The notes under the pieces: generated by a model | Told to the model about the DNA's origin: nothing | The model's input: only the letters and a program-made list of their open reading frames with translations | The model's database searches: none | Made by a program: the position numbers and the translations under genes | Assembly (NCBI GenBank): GCA_023416135.1 | Contig: JAEZIF010000040.1 | Location: forward strand, 1-31,198 | Origin: Pseudomonadota bacterium | Lineage (GTDB): Bacteria > Pseudomonadota > Alphaproteobacteria > Reyranellales > Reyranellaceae | Length of the DNA: 31,198 nucleotides | Direction of reading: 5' to 3' | Shown here: positions 14,184 through 24,370 of the stretch, one piece after another | Layout: every line of letters starts with the position of its first letter | Numbering within the stretch: the first letter of the stretch is position 1

Positions 14184-15542
14184 TCAAAGCAAGAAGAGAG
14201 TCGCCAAGCCCAGGAAGGCCAAGAATCCGATGACGTCGGTCACCGTCGTCAGGAACACCGTCGACGACACGGCGGGATCGACACCGAACTTCTGCAGTCC
14301 CAGCGGGATCAGCGTGCCGGCAAGGGCGGCGGCGATCAGGTTGCACACCATGGCTGCGGCGATCACGGCGCCGAGCCGCCAGTCGCCGTACCAGGCGACG
14401 ACCGCGGCGCCCATTCCCACCGCGAAGATCATGCCGTTGAGGCCGCCCACCGCCGCTTCCTTGGCGATGAAGCGTAGCGCATTGGCGGCGGTGAGCTGGC
14501 CGGTGGCGAGAGCGCGCACCGCGACCGTCACGGTCTGCGTGCCGGCGTTGCCGCCCATCGAGGCCACGATCGGCATCAGCACGGCCAACGCAACGATCTT
14601 CTCGATCGCGCCTTCGAACTGGCCGATGACCAGCGAGGCCAGGATCGCCGTCGCGAGATTCACCGTCAGCCAGACGGCGCGCAGGCGGGCGGTGCGCACC
14701 GGCGGCGCATGCATGTCGTCGATGCCGACGCCGCCCATCTTCAGGAGATCCTCCTCGGCCTCCTCGTCGATCACGTCGACCACGTCGTCGACCATGATCA
14801 CGCCCTGCAGCCGCCCACGCTCGTCGACCACGGGGCACGACACCAGGTTCTTGTCGCGGAACAGGTGCGCCACCTCGACCTGGTCGGCGCTCGCCGGCAC
14901 CGAAGGAATGTCGGGATCGACGATGTCGATGATCGGCACCGGCCGCTTGGTGCGCAGCATGCGCCCGAGCGGCACCGAGCCGCGCAGACGGCCCTCGGGA
15001 TCGACGACGAAGATGTCGTAGACGTCGTCGGGCAGGTCTGTCGCCTCGCGGCAGTGGTCGATCACCTCGCCCACCGTCCAGCCGTCGGGAATCCTGACCA
15101 GCGAGCGCTGCATGAGGCGCCCGGCGGTGTCCTCGGGATAGGCGAGCGCACTTTCGATCTCGGCGCGCTCCGCTGCCGGCAGCGCGGCCAGGACCTCCCG
15201 GCGCTCGTCCTCCGGCAGTTCCTCGATGATGGCGGCAGCGTCGTCGGTCTCGAGCTCGCGGGCAGCGGCGGCGATGTCCTCGCTGTCGAGCTGGTTGAGA
15301 ACGTCCTCCAGGACCTCCTCGTCGAGCTCGATCAGGGTCTCGGGATCGAGGTCCTTCTTGAGGATGCCGACCAGCTTGTCGCGCTCGAGCTCGGAGATCT
15401 GCTCGATGATGGAAGCCTGCGCGGTGGCGCTGAGGCCCGCCACCACGCTCCTGACTTCTTCGGCTCGATCGTTGGCGAGCGCTGCCTCGACGCGCCGGAC
15501 CAGCTCCGGCGTGACTTCGTCGAGGACATCGGGCTCGCTCAC
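14184..15542 (-). CDS. mgtE: Magnesium transporter MgtE
   Basis: Mg2+-gated channel of the inner membrane. The 452 residues include an acidic helical N domain (about 1-130, with DPETLIELDEEVLEDVLNQLDSEDIA) and two CBS domains (about 135-260). The C-terminal pore of five predicted helices carries the motif MPIVASMGGNAGTQT and the final SSTVFLTTVTDVIGFLAFLG. These acidic N/CBS domains sense cytosolic Mg2+ in the family. The GTG at 15542 is the start: it overlaps the maeB stop in GTGA, and the family's N-terminus begins there. The open frame further upstream only shadows maeB. Full length and all domains are present. Confidence 0.94.
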   Translation of the reverse strand: MSEPDVLDEVTPELVRRVEAALANDRAEEVRSVVAGLSATAQASIIEQISELERDKLVGILKKDLDPETLIELDEEVLEDVLNQLDSEDIAAAARELETDDAAAIIEELPEDERREVLAALPAAERAEIESALAYPEDTAGRLMQRSLVRIPDGWTVGEVIDHCREATDLPDDVYDIFVVDPEGRLRGSVPLGRMLRTKRPVPIIDIVDPDIPSVPASADQVEVAHLFRDKNLVSCPVVDERGRLQGVIMVDDVVDVIDEEAEEDLLKMGGVGIDDMHAPPVRTARLRAVWLTVNLATAILASLVIGQFEGAIEKIVALAVLMPIVASMGGNAGTQTVTVAVRALATGQLTAANALRFIAKEAAVGGLNGMIFAVGMGAAVVAWYGDWRLGAVIAAAMVCNLIAAALAGTLIPLGLQKFGVDPAVSSTVFLTTVTDVIGFLAFLGLATLFLL

Positions 15543-17824
15543 CCGCCAGCCTCGGCCAGGCGCTGGGCCTCGACCACGGAGAGAGCGGTCATGTTGAGGA
15601 TGCCGCGGGCGGTGACCGAGGACGTGAGCACATGCGCCGGCAGCGCGGTACCGAGCAGCATCGGACCGATATGCAGGCCGTCGACCGCGTTCTTCAGCAG
15701 GTTGAAGGCGATATTGGCCGCGTCGAGCGACGGGCAGATCACCAGGTTGGCAGAGTCCTTCAGGCGCGAGCGCGGGAAAGCGCTGCTGCGGACCTCCGGG
15801 TCGAGCGCCGCATCGCCGTGCATCTCGCCGTCGACCTCGAGCGCCGGCGCGCGCTGCTGCAGGATCTTCACCGCCGCCGCCATCTTGCGCGCCGAGGGCT
15901 CGTCGGAACTGCCGAAGCTCGAATGCGAGATCAGCGCCACCTTGGGCTGGATGCCGAAGCGCAGCACGGCGTCGGCGGCCTGCAGGGTGATGTCCACGAG
16001 GGTCTCGGTATCGGGATCGTCGTTCACATAGGTGTCGGCGATGAACAGCGAGCGGGTCGGCATGACCACGAGGCTGAGCGCCGCCATCCGATGCACACCT
16101 TCGCGCGTGCCGATGACGTCGCGGACATGGGCGAAATGGGTGCGGAAGCGGCCATAGGTGCCGGCGATCATGGCGTCGGCATCGCCCAGACGAACCGCCA
16201 GGGCCGCGATCAGGGTCGGGCTGCTGCGCACCAGGTTGCGCGCCGTGGGCTCGGTCACGCCGCGCCGCTCCATGAGCTGGTGGTAGGCGCCCCAGTAGCG
16301 GTCGTAGCGCGGGTCGCTCGAGGGATCGATCAGTTCGGCATCGACCCCCGGGCGGAAGCGCAGGACGAGCCGCTCGGCGCGGCGGCGCACGATCTCGGGC
16401 CGGCCGATCAGGATCGGCACGGCGACGCCCTCGTCGAGGATGATCTGGGCGGCGCGCAGCACGCGATCGTCCTCGCCGGCGCTGAAGATCACCCGCTTGG
16501 GGTTGGCCCGCGCCTGCTCGAACACCGGCCGCATGACCAGGCCGGACTTGAAGACGAACTGGTTGAGCTGCTGGCGATAGGCCTTGAAATCGGCGATCGG
16601 CCGGGTGGCAACGCCGGAGTCCATGGCAGCCTGCGCCACGGCCGGCGCCAGCTCGACGATCAGGCGCGGATCGAACGGTTTGGGAATGATCTGGTTGGCG
16701 CCGAAGCCGCCGCCCGCCTGCTCGCCGAAGGCGCGCGCCACGACCTCGGACGGCTCCTTGCGGGCCAGCGACGCGAGCGCGAGCACGCATGCGATCTTCA
16801 TCTCGTCGTTGACCGCCCTCGCCCCGACATCCAGCGCGCCGCGGAAGATGTAGGGGAAGCAGAGGACGTTGTTCACCTGGTTGGGATAGTCGCTGCGGCC
16901 GGTGGCGACGATGGCATCGTCGCGGACGGCGGCGACGTCCTCCGGCGTGATCTCCGGGTTGGGATTGGCCAGCGCCAGGATCAGCGGCCTGGCCGCCATC
17001 CTGGCGACCATCTCCTTCTTGAGCACGCCGCCGGCCGACAGGCCGAGGAAGATGTCGGCCTGGTCGATCACCTCGGCGAGGGAACGGGCCGGGGTGTCGC
17101 GGGCGTAGCGCTCCTTCCACGGGTCCATCAGCTCGTTGCGGCCCTTCCAGACCACGCCCTTGATGTCGGTGACCCAGATGTTTTCCTTGGGCAGACCCAG
17201 CTTCTCGAGCAGGCCGAGACAGGACAGCGCCGCCGCGCCGGCGCCCGAGGCCACCAGCTTCACCTTGGAGATATCCTTGCCGACCAAGGCCAGGCCGTTC
17301 TGGACGGCGGCGCCGACGATGATCGCGGTGCCATGCTGGTCGTCGTGGAACACCGGGATCGAGAGCCGCTCGCGCAGCTTCTGCTCGACGTAGAAGCACT
17401 CCGGCGCCTTGATGTCCTCGAGATTGATGCCGCCGAAGGTCGGCTCCAGGGCCGCCACGATGTCCACGAGCTTGTCCTGGTCGTTCTCGGCCAGCTCGAT
17501 GTCGAAGACGTCGATGCCGGCAAACTTCTTGAACAGAACGCCCTTGCCTTCCATCACCGGCTTGGCGGCCAGGGGTCCGATCGAGCCCAGGCCCAGCACG
17601 GCCGTGCCGTTGGTCACGACGGCCACCAGGTTGGCACGCCCTGTCAGTTCGGCGGCGGTGGCGGGGTCGCGGACGATCTCGTTGCAGGCAGCGGCGACGC
17701 CGGGCGAATAGGCGAGCGACAGGTCGCGCTGGGTGGCCAGCGGCTTGGTCGGCACGACCTCGATCTTGCCGGGCCGCGGAATGCGATGGTAGCGGAGCGC
17801 ACTTTCGGTAAGTTCGTCCGCCAA
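15539..17824 (-). CDS. maeB: NADP-dependent malic enzyme with C-terminal phosphotransacetylase domain
   Basis: Oxidatively decarboxylates malate to pyruvate with NADP+ and a divalent metal. The 761 residues contain the malic enzyme domain with Tyr39 (SLAYSPGV), Lys94 (MEGKGVLFKKF), metal-binding FHDDQHGTA and the Rossmann motif VASGAGAAALSCLGLL. A phosphotransacetylase-like domain from about residue 430 is usually non-catalytic and allosteric, for example for acetyl-CoA. I chose the TTG at 17824 over the ATG at 17890: GGAGG (17830-17834) lies 5 nt before it, homologues begin with this ADEL...SALRYHR segment, and the ATG lies inside a terminator stem. It overlaps mgtE by 4 nt. Confidence 0.95.
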   Translation of the reverse strand: MADELTESALRYHRIPRPGKIEVVPTKPLATQRDLSLAYSPGVAAACNEIVRDPATAAELTGRANLVAVVTNGTAVLGLGSIGPLAAKPVMEGKGVLFKKFAGIDVFDIELAENDQDKLVDIVAALEPTFGGINLEDIKAPECFYVEQKLRERLSIPVFHDDQHGTAIIVGAAVQNGLALVGKDISKVKLVASGAGAAALSCLGLLEKLGLPKENIWVTDIKGVVWKGRNELMDPWKERYARDTPARSLAEVIDQADIFLGLSAGGVLKKEMVARMAARPLILALANPNPEITPEDVAAVRDDAIVATGRSDYPNQVNNVLCFPYIFRGALDVGARAVNDEMKIACVLALASLARKEPSEVVARAFGEQAGGGFGANQIIPKPFDPRLIVELAPAVAQAAMDSGVATRPIADFKAYRQQLNQFVFKSGLVMRPVFEQARANPKRVIFSAGEDDRVLRAAQIILDEGVAVPILIGRPEIVRRRAERLVLRFRPGVDAELIDPSSDPRYDRYWGAYHQLMERRGVTEPTARNLVRSSPTLIAALAVRLGDADAMIAGTYGRFRTHFAHVRDVIGTREGVHRMAALSLVVMPTRSLFIADTYVNDDPDTETLVDITLQAADAVLRFGIQPKVALISHSSFGSSDEPSARKMAAAVKILQQRAPALEVDGEMHGDAALDPEVRSSAFPRSRLKDSANLVICPSLDAANIAFNLLKNAVDGLHIGPMLLGTALPAHVLTSSVTARGILNMTALSVVEAQRLAEAGG

Positions 17825-17829
17825 GCTCG

Positions 17830-17834
17830 CCTCC
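17830..17834 (-). promoter_or_regulatory. Strong ribosome binding site deciding the maeB TTG start
   Basis: On the minus strand this reads GGAGG, 5 nt before the TTG at 17824. No comparable site precedes the ATG at 17890, which falls in the terminator hairpin. This sets the maeB start 22 codons inside the longest open frame. Confidence 0.75.
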
Positions 17835-17860
17835 CAGTCGCCAATCCCGCCATCCCTAAC

Positions 17861-17898
17861 AAAAAGGGCCGCCAATTGGGGGGTCCCCAATGGGCGGC
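17861..17898 (-). terminator. Rho-independent terminator behind tRNA-Leu
   Basis: On the minus strand a 14-position stem (17885-17898 with 17868-17881, one mismatch) closes a 3-nt loop. After two more bases it is followed by five Ts (17861-17865). It stands 29 nt after the tRNA 3' end and 36 nt before the maeB start codon. It would end the tRNA transcript, or act as a read-through point into maeB. Confidence 0.8.
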
Positions 17899-17927
17899 AA
17901 TCACCTTTTCGATCGAACCGGCGAGTT

Positions 17928-18012
17928 TGGTGCGGCCAAGAAGACTCGAACTTCCACGCCTCGCGGCACTAGCACCTCAAGCTAGCGCGTCTACCAATTC
18001 CGCCATGGCCGC
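17928..18012 (-). tRNA. tRNA-Leu (GAG)
   Basis: An 85-nt class II tRNA on the minus strand. The acceptor arms GCGGCCA and TGGCCGC pair perfectly, followed by discriminator A and an encoded CCA (17928-17930). The D-arm reads GCGGAATTGGTAGACGC. The anticodon arm CTAGC-TTGAGGT-GCTAG places anticodon GAG at 17976-17978. A long variable arm and the T-loop GTTCGAGTC follow. It reads CUC/CUU leucine codons. It is divergent from lipB, with a 121-nt gap that probably holds both promoters, though I could not fix either with confidence. Confidence 0.96.
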
Positions 18013-18133
18013 GCCGGTCGATGGGGCGGGGGATACCAAATAGACCCCGCAGTGGCAAGGCAACTCGGCGAACCAAAAAGGTGAGCAAAGACGCCCTATT
18101 GCGCTCGGTCTCCGAAGTGCCGATTTTGCCACA

Positions 18134-18817
18134 ATGGACAAGCCCGAATGGCGCATTTCCGACGGCCCGGTGCCCTACCCGGAGGCGCTTGCCGTCATGG
18201 AGGAGCGTGTCGCGGATATCCGGGCCGGCCGCGCGCGCGAACTGGTCTGGCTGCTCGAACACCCGCCGCTCTACACATCGGGGACCAGCGCCAGGCCGCA
18301 GGACCTGCTGCAGCCCATGCGCTTTCCCGTGCATGTCGCGGGACGCGGCGGCCAGTACACCTATCACGGGCCCGGGCAGCGCGTGGTCTACGCCATGCTC
18401 GACCTGCGCAGCCGCCGCCAGGACGTGCGACGCTTCGTGTCCGACCTCGAGGAATGGACCATCCGCACCCTGGCGCGCTTCAGCGTTACCGCCGAGCGCC
18501 GCGCAGGCCGCGTGGGCGTCTGGGTGGTGCGGCCCGACAAGCCGCCGCTGCCCGACGGCAGCCCGCGCGAGGACAAGATCGCCGCCATCGGGGTGCGCAT
18601 CCGCCACTGGGTGTCGTTCCACGGCATCTCGATCAACGTCGAGCCCGACTTGTCGCACTATACGGGAATCGTGCCCTGCGGCATCGCCGACCACGGGGTG
18701 ACGTCGCTGGTCGACCTCGGCCTGCCGGTGACCTTGGCCGATCTCGACGCGGCGCTGGCCGAAACCTTCGACGACGTGTTCGACAAGGAGACCGCCGAGG
18801 CTATCGCCGCCGCGTGA
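18134..18817 (+). CDS. lipB: Octanoyltransferase (lipoyl(octanoyl) transferase)
   Basis: Moves octanoyl from octanoyl-ACP to lipoyl domains of 2-oxoacid dehydrogenases and GcvH, the first step of lipoate assembly. The 227-residue protein carries GRGGQYTYHGPGQRVVY (70-86), catalytic Lys148 in EDKIAAIGVRI and catalytic Cys182 in GIVPCGIADHGVTSL, the Cys/Lys dyad of LipB. The start is the ATG at 18134; the acceptable length and the first motif spacing support it. It stands alone between the tRNA and the convergent acyP gene, with a 58-nt gap that shows no clear terminator. Confidence 0.96.
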   Translation: MDKPEWRISDGPVPYPEALAVMEERVADIRAGRARELVWLLEHPPLYTSGTSARPQDLLQPMRFPVHVAGRGGQYTYHGPGQRVVYAMLDLRSRRQDVRRFVSDLEEWTIRTLARFSVTAERRAGRVGVWVVRPDKPPLPDGSPREDKIAAIGVRIRHWVSFHGISINVEPDLSHYTGIVPCGIADHGVTSLVDLGLPVTLADLDAALAETFDDVFDKETAEAIAAA

Positions 18818-18875
18818 GCCCTCATCCTCTGCCCTGCCCCTTTTGACATTGCGTTTGGTTGACACCTCGCGCGAG

Positions 18876-19157
18876 TCAGACCGTCGGAAGCTGAGTAAAA
18901 CCCTGCGGCAGGACGTCGAGGTCGACCGGCTCGATATCGACATTGTCGACTCGGGCCGCAGGTGGGCCGCGGCGGCAGGCAGCGATCATCTCGCCGACGG
19001 CCGTGTCGTCGCCGACGATCAAGGCCTCGACCGAGCCGTCCATGCGGTTGCGCACCCAGCCGGTAAGGTCCAACCGGCGCGCGGTCGCGATCGTCCAGTC
19101 GCGATAGCCGACGCCCTGCACCCGGCCGCTGATCATGAGGCGGGCTTGCAGCGTCAT
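18876..19157 (-). CDS. acyP: Acylphosphatase
   Basis: Hydrolyses acyl phosphates such as acetyl or carbamoyl phosphate. The 93-residue protein has both catalytic residues: Arg19 in GRVQGVGYRDW and Asn37 in GWVRNRMDGSVEA. It begins 4 nt after the pccA stop, so it is the last gene of the PCC run. The link to carboxylation of propionyl-CoA may be functional, because carboxyphosphate is an acyl phosphate intermediate of biotin carboxylase, but this is speculation. Confidence 0.95.
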   Translation of the reverse strand: MTLQARLMISGRVQGVGYRDWTIATARRLDLTGWVRNRMDGSVEALIVGDDTAVGEMIAACRRGPPAARVDNVDIEPVDLDVLPQGFTQLPTV

Positions 19158-19161
19158 CGGC

Positions 19162-21216
<2,055 letters not shown>

Positions 21217-21218
21217 TC

Positions 21219-21452
21219 TCACGGTTCCTTTCTATCGCGGTCGAACAGGCCCATGGCCCAGGCGGTATGGCCGGCAATCAGCGGGATCCACGCCGTCAGC
21301 ACCCACAGCCACCACGGATAGCGGCTGCTGAAGAGGGCGTTGACGGCGATCAGCACCAGGAGCGTCAGCAGGGCGACGATGACGTGCAGCCGTACCTTGC
21401 GGCCCCGTCGCATGCGCTCCTCCGGCGTCAGATGCACGGCCATCGAGGTCAC
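21219..21452 (-). CDS. Small 2TM-domain membrane protein in the pcc operon
   Basis: 77 residues with two predicted membrane helices (about 22-41 and 48-67) joined by SSRYPWW, a basic N-terminus (ERMRRGRKVR) and a basic tail (DRDRKEP). The layout resembles the 2TM domain family. It lies between the pccB stop (11-nt gap) and the pccA start (2-nt gap), so it is almost certainly co-expressed. The start may be the GTG at 21452 or the ATG at 21443; neither has a strong ribosome site. A role in anchoring the carboxylase or sensing its substrate is possible but unproven. Confidence 0.75.
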   Translation of the reverse strand: MTSMAVHLTPEERMRRGRKVRLHVIVALLTLLVLIAVNALFSSRYPWWLWVLTAWIPLIAGHTAWAMGLFDRDRKEP

Positions 21453-21462
21453 AGAGACCCGC

Positions 21463-22995
21463 TCATAGGGGAAGATTGCCGTGCTTGCGCCACGGGTTCT
21501 CGAGCTTCTTGTTCTCGAGGGTCTTGAGCGCCCTGATGACCCGCCGGCGCGTGCCGTGCGGCATGATCACGTCGTCGATGAAGCCGCGATTGGCCGCCAC
21601 GAACGGGTTGGCGAACTTCTGGCGGTACTCCTCGGTGCGCGCCGCGATCTTGTCGGCATCGCCGATGTCGGAACGGAAGATGATCTCCACCGCCCCCTTG
21701 GCGCCCATCACGGCGATCTCCGCGCCCGGCCAGGCATAGTTCACGTCGCCGCGCAGGTGCTTGGAGGCCATCACGTCATAGGCGCCTCCATAGGCCTTGC
21801 GGGTGATCACCGTGACCTTGGGCACCGTCGCCTCGGCATAGGCGTAGAGAAGCTTGGCGCCGTGCTTGATGATGCCGCCGAACTCCTGGGTGGTTCCCGG
21901 CAGGAAGCCCGGCACGTCGACGAAGGTGACGATCGGGATGTTGAAGGCGTCGCAGAAACGCACGAAACGCGCGGCCTTGCGCGAACTGTCGATGTCAAGG
22001 CAGCCGGCCAGCACCATCGGCTGGTTGGCGACGAAACCCACGGTGCAACCGGCCATGCGGCCGAAGCCGACGACGATGTTGCCGGCCCACTCGGGCGACA
22101 GCTCGAAGAAGTCGCCCTCGTCGACGACCGTCAGGATCAGCTCCTTGATGTCGTAGGGCTTGTTGGGATTGTCCGGCACCAGCGTGTCCAGCGAGTAGTC
22201 GTCGCGGTCGACCGGATCGTGCGTCGGGCGAAGCGGCGGCTTCTCGCGGTTGTTCGAGGGCAGGAAGTCGACGAAGCGGCGGAGCTGCAGCAGCGCTTCG
22301 ACGTCGTTCTCGAAGGCGAGATCGGAGACGCCCGACTTCTGCGTGTGGGTGAGCGCGCCGCCCAGCTCTTCCTGGGTCACCGTCTCGTGGGTCACGGTCT
22401 TCACCACGTCGGGGCCGGTGACGAACATGTAGGAGCTGTCCTTCACCATGAAGATGAAGTCGGTCATGGCCGGCGAATACACGGCGCCGCCGGCGCATGG
22501 GCCCATGACCATGGAGATCTGCGGGATCACGCCCGAGGCCAGCACGTTCCTCTGAAAGACGTCAGCGTAGCCCGCCAGCGAATCGACGCCCTCCTGGATG
22601 CGCGCGCCGCCCGAGTCGTTGAGGCCCAGCACCGGGGCGCCGACCTTCATCGCCGTGTCCATGACCTTGCAGATCTTGGCCGCGTGCATGCCCGCCAGTG
22701 CGCCGCCGAACACGGTGAAGTCCTGGCTGAAGACGTAGACCAGCCGGCCGTTGATCGTGCCGTGGCCGGTCACGACGCCGTCGCCCGGGATCTTCTGGTT
22801 CTCCATGCCGAAGTCGATCGAGCGGTGCTCGACGAACATGTCGTATTCCTCGAATGAGCCGGGATCGAGCAGCGCGTCGATGCGCTCGCGCGCCGTCAGC
22901 TTGCCCTTGGCGTGCTGCGCCTCGACGCGGCGCTGGCCGCCGCCCTGGCGCGCCGCCGCGCGACGCCGCTCGAGCTCTTCCAACATCTGCTGCAT
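21463..22995 (-). CDS. pccB: Propionyl-CoA carboxylase beta subunit (carboxyltransferase)
   Basis: Transfers the carboxyl group from biotin to propionyl-CoA, giving (S)-methylmalonyl-CoA. The 510-residue protein has the two crotonase-like halves. The N-terminal half has GARIQEGVDSLAGYADVFQRN and MGPCAGGAVYSPAMTDF. The C-terminal half has VDVPGFLPGTTQEFGGIIKHGAKLLYAYAEATVPKVTVITRKAYGGAYDVMASKHL. The stretch MFVTGPDVVKTVTHETVTQEELGGA is typical of PCC rather than MCC or acetyl-CoA carboxylase. The ATG at 22995 follows GGAG by about 11 nt. Methylmalonyl-CoA epimerase and mutase are not in the window. Confidence 0.96.
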   Translation of the reverse strand: MQQMLEELERRRAAARQGGGQRRVEAQHAKGKLTARERIDALLDPGSFEEYDMFVEHRSIDFGMENQKIPGDGVVTGHGTINGRLVYVFSQDFTVFGGALAGMHAAKICKVMDTAMKVGAPVLGLNDSGGARIQEGVDSLAGYADVFQRNVLASGVIPQISMVMGPCAGGAVYSPAMTDFIFMVKDSSYMFVTGPDVVKTVTHETVTQEELGGALTHTQKSGVSDLAFENDVEALLQLRRFVDFLPSNNREKPPLRPTHDPVDRDDYSLDTLVPDNPNKPYDIKELILTVVDEGDFFELSPEWAGNIVVGFGRMAGCTVGFVANQPMVLAGCLDIDSSRKAARFVRFCDAFNIPIVTFVDVPGFLPGTTQEFGGIIKHGAKLLYAYAEATVPKVTVITRKAYGGAYDVMASKHLRGDVNYAWPGAEIAVMGAKGAVEIIFRSDIGDADKIAARTEEYRQKFANPFVAANRGFIDDVIMPHGTRRRVIRALKTLENKKLENPWRKHGNLPL

Positions 22996-23049
22996 TATTC
23001 ACGAACTCCGACTCATTACGTCTGTTTTCGGCCAAAATGACGGGAAGGT

Positions 23050-23499
23050 CTAGACCTGAGGCCGTTCCCGGGCGGGGCAGACGTCGTCCATCAGTCCGTC
23101 AGGCGAAGCCGGCGTGCGGCCGATTCGCTCGATCCTGAACAGGTCGTCTTCCTTGCCGATGCCATCGATATTGAAGCAGCTGAGAACGTTTTCGCCCTGC
23201 ATGGCGCAGTAGAAGTGGTCGATGCTGTAACCGCCGCTGCTCTTGACCGACGTGAAGACGATCTCGACCTTGTCGCCCGCTGCGACGACGTGGCCGCATT
23301 GCGAGTAGTCCTGGAGCGGGCTGCGGCCCTTTTGCCTGACCTGGCCGTCGTTGTCGATGATGAGGGTCCCCGTGTGGACACCCTCGCGCGCCCGCCGCTT
23401 GAACATCCATTCGCCGCTGAGGTCCTGCGCGACCGACAGCTCGGCCGTCGCCACGAGCGCGGCCAGCGATATCGCAATGACGGCGATCCGTCGTTTCAC
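23050..23499 (-). CDS. Small exported protein of unknown function
   Basis: 149 residues with a signal peptide (basic start MKRRI, hydrophobic core AVIAISLAALVATA, cleavage near the SVAQD at about 24). The mature part begins DLSGEWMFKRRA and has alternating beta-like stretches and four cysteines (YSQCGH, FYCAMQ, LSCFNI, DDVCPA). The GTG at 23499 overlaps the stop of the upstream gene in GTGA. pccB starts 54 nt after its stop. I do not recognise the family. Its place inside the PCC run suggests co-expression only. Confidence 0.75.
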   Translation of the reverse strand: MKRRIAVIAISLAALVATAELSVAQDLSGEWMFKRRAREGVHTGTLIIDNDGQVRQKGRSPLQDYSQCGHVVAAGDKVEIVFTSVKSSGGYSIDHFYCAMQGENVLSCFNIDGIGKEDDLFRIERIGRTPASPDGLMDDVCPARERPQV

Positions 23500-24368
23500 C
23501 GCAGGAATCGCTTCTCGTCGTCCTTGACCCTGCCCATGCCCTGCAGCTCGAACACGTCCTCGACGGTGGCGATGCTCGCCTCGACGCCGTGGATGCCGCC
23601 GTCCCTGCGGATCTGGGCGTAGGTCTTGCGCATGGCGCCGACCGCAGCGCGGACGGCGTGATTGCCCCAGATCAGGAGGCCGATCTTCCTGAGCTCGCGC
23701 ACCCGGGCCACGGTCATCTGCGGATAGGCCGTCGGCACCAGTGCGAGCGGCGCCTTGCCGTCCCAGGCCTCGACGAAGGCCTCGATCTCGTCCGGCGTCT
23801 TCTGCTTGGAGTGGACCAGGATCATGTCGGCACCGGCCGCCTCGTAGGCGCGCGCCCGCTTCAGCGCCTCCTCCTGGCCGAGGCCCGCGATCAGCGCCTC
23901 GGTGCGGGCCACGAGCACGAGGTCCCTGTTCTTGCGCGCTGCGCGCGCCGCAGCGATCTTGCCCTGGAATTCCTCGATGCGGACCATCTCCTGGCGGCCG
24001 CCGGCGATCAGGCTGGTGACCTTGGGAAAGCTCTTGTCCTCCATGACGATCGCCGCCACGCCCGCGCGCTCGTACTGCTCGATGGCGTAGAGCACGTTGA
24101 TGGCGTTGCCGAAGCCGGTGTCGATGTCGGCCACCACCGGCAGGCCGGCGCGGTCGACCATGGCGCGCGTCATATCGAGATGCTGGGTCATCGACACCAC
24201 GCTGACGTCGGGCACGCCGTACATTGCCGAGAGCTCGAAGCCGGACGCCCAGACGGCATCGAAGCCCGCCTCGGCCGCCAGCATCGCCGACAACGGGCTG
24301 TGCGCCGCCATCGCCTCGACGAGGCCTTTGCCCGCCAGCACTTCCCGGAATTTTGCGCCCGCCGTCAT
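23496..24368 (-). CDS. Phosphonopyruvate hydrolase-like (PEP mutase/isocitrate lyase superfamily)
   Basis: A 290-residue TIM-barrel enzyme with the superfamily Mg2+ motif DIDTGFGN (81-88) and gating loop EDKSFPKVTSL (110-120). Phosphoenolpyruvate mutases have Asn at the loop position corresponding to residue 118. Here it is Thr118, as I recall for the Variovorax phosphonopyruvate hydrolase, which is also 290 residues and shares blocks such as GRQEMVRIEEFQGKIAAA, LIAGLGQ, SKQKTPDEI and GNHAVRAAVGA. It would therefore cleave phosphonopyruvate to pyruvate and phosphate. The start is the ATG at 24368, 5-6 nt after AAAGGA; the earlier ATG at 24374 touches that site. 2-methylisocitrate lyase is less likely. 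No other phosphonate genes are nearby. Confidence 0.82.
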   Translation of the reverse strand: MTAGAKFREVLAGKGLVEAMAAHSPLSAMLAAEAGFDAVWASGFELSAMYGVPDVSVVSMTQHLDMTRAMVDRAGLPVVADIDTGFGNAINVLYAIEQYERAGVAAIVMEDKSFPKVTSLIAGGRQEMVRIEEFQGKIAAARAARKNRDLVLVARTEALIAGLGQEEALKRARAYEAAGADMILVHSKQKTPDEIEAFVEAWDGKAPLALVPTAYPQMTVARVRELRKIGLLIWGNHAVRAAVGAMRKTYAQIRRDGGIHGVEASIATVEDVFELQGMGRVKDDEKRFLR

Positions 24369-24370
24369 GG

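Noticed and set aside
14184..17399. 1071-codon frame joining mgtE to upstream sequence as one giant protein
   Set aside because: Only the part from 15542 has MgtE domains; the rest is an off-frame reading of maeB, so no fusion.
15632..18043. 803-codon open frame on plus, antisense to maeB and the tRNA
   Set aside because: Runs through the tRNA and terminator and mirrors maeB codons; no recognisable domain.
23024..23036. TTTT-GGCC-AAAA-like dyad upstream of pccB as a regulator site
   Set aside because: Asymmetric by one base and unlike the TTTGCAAA-type site I associate with PCC regulators.
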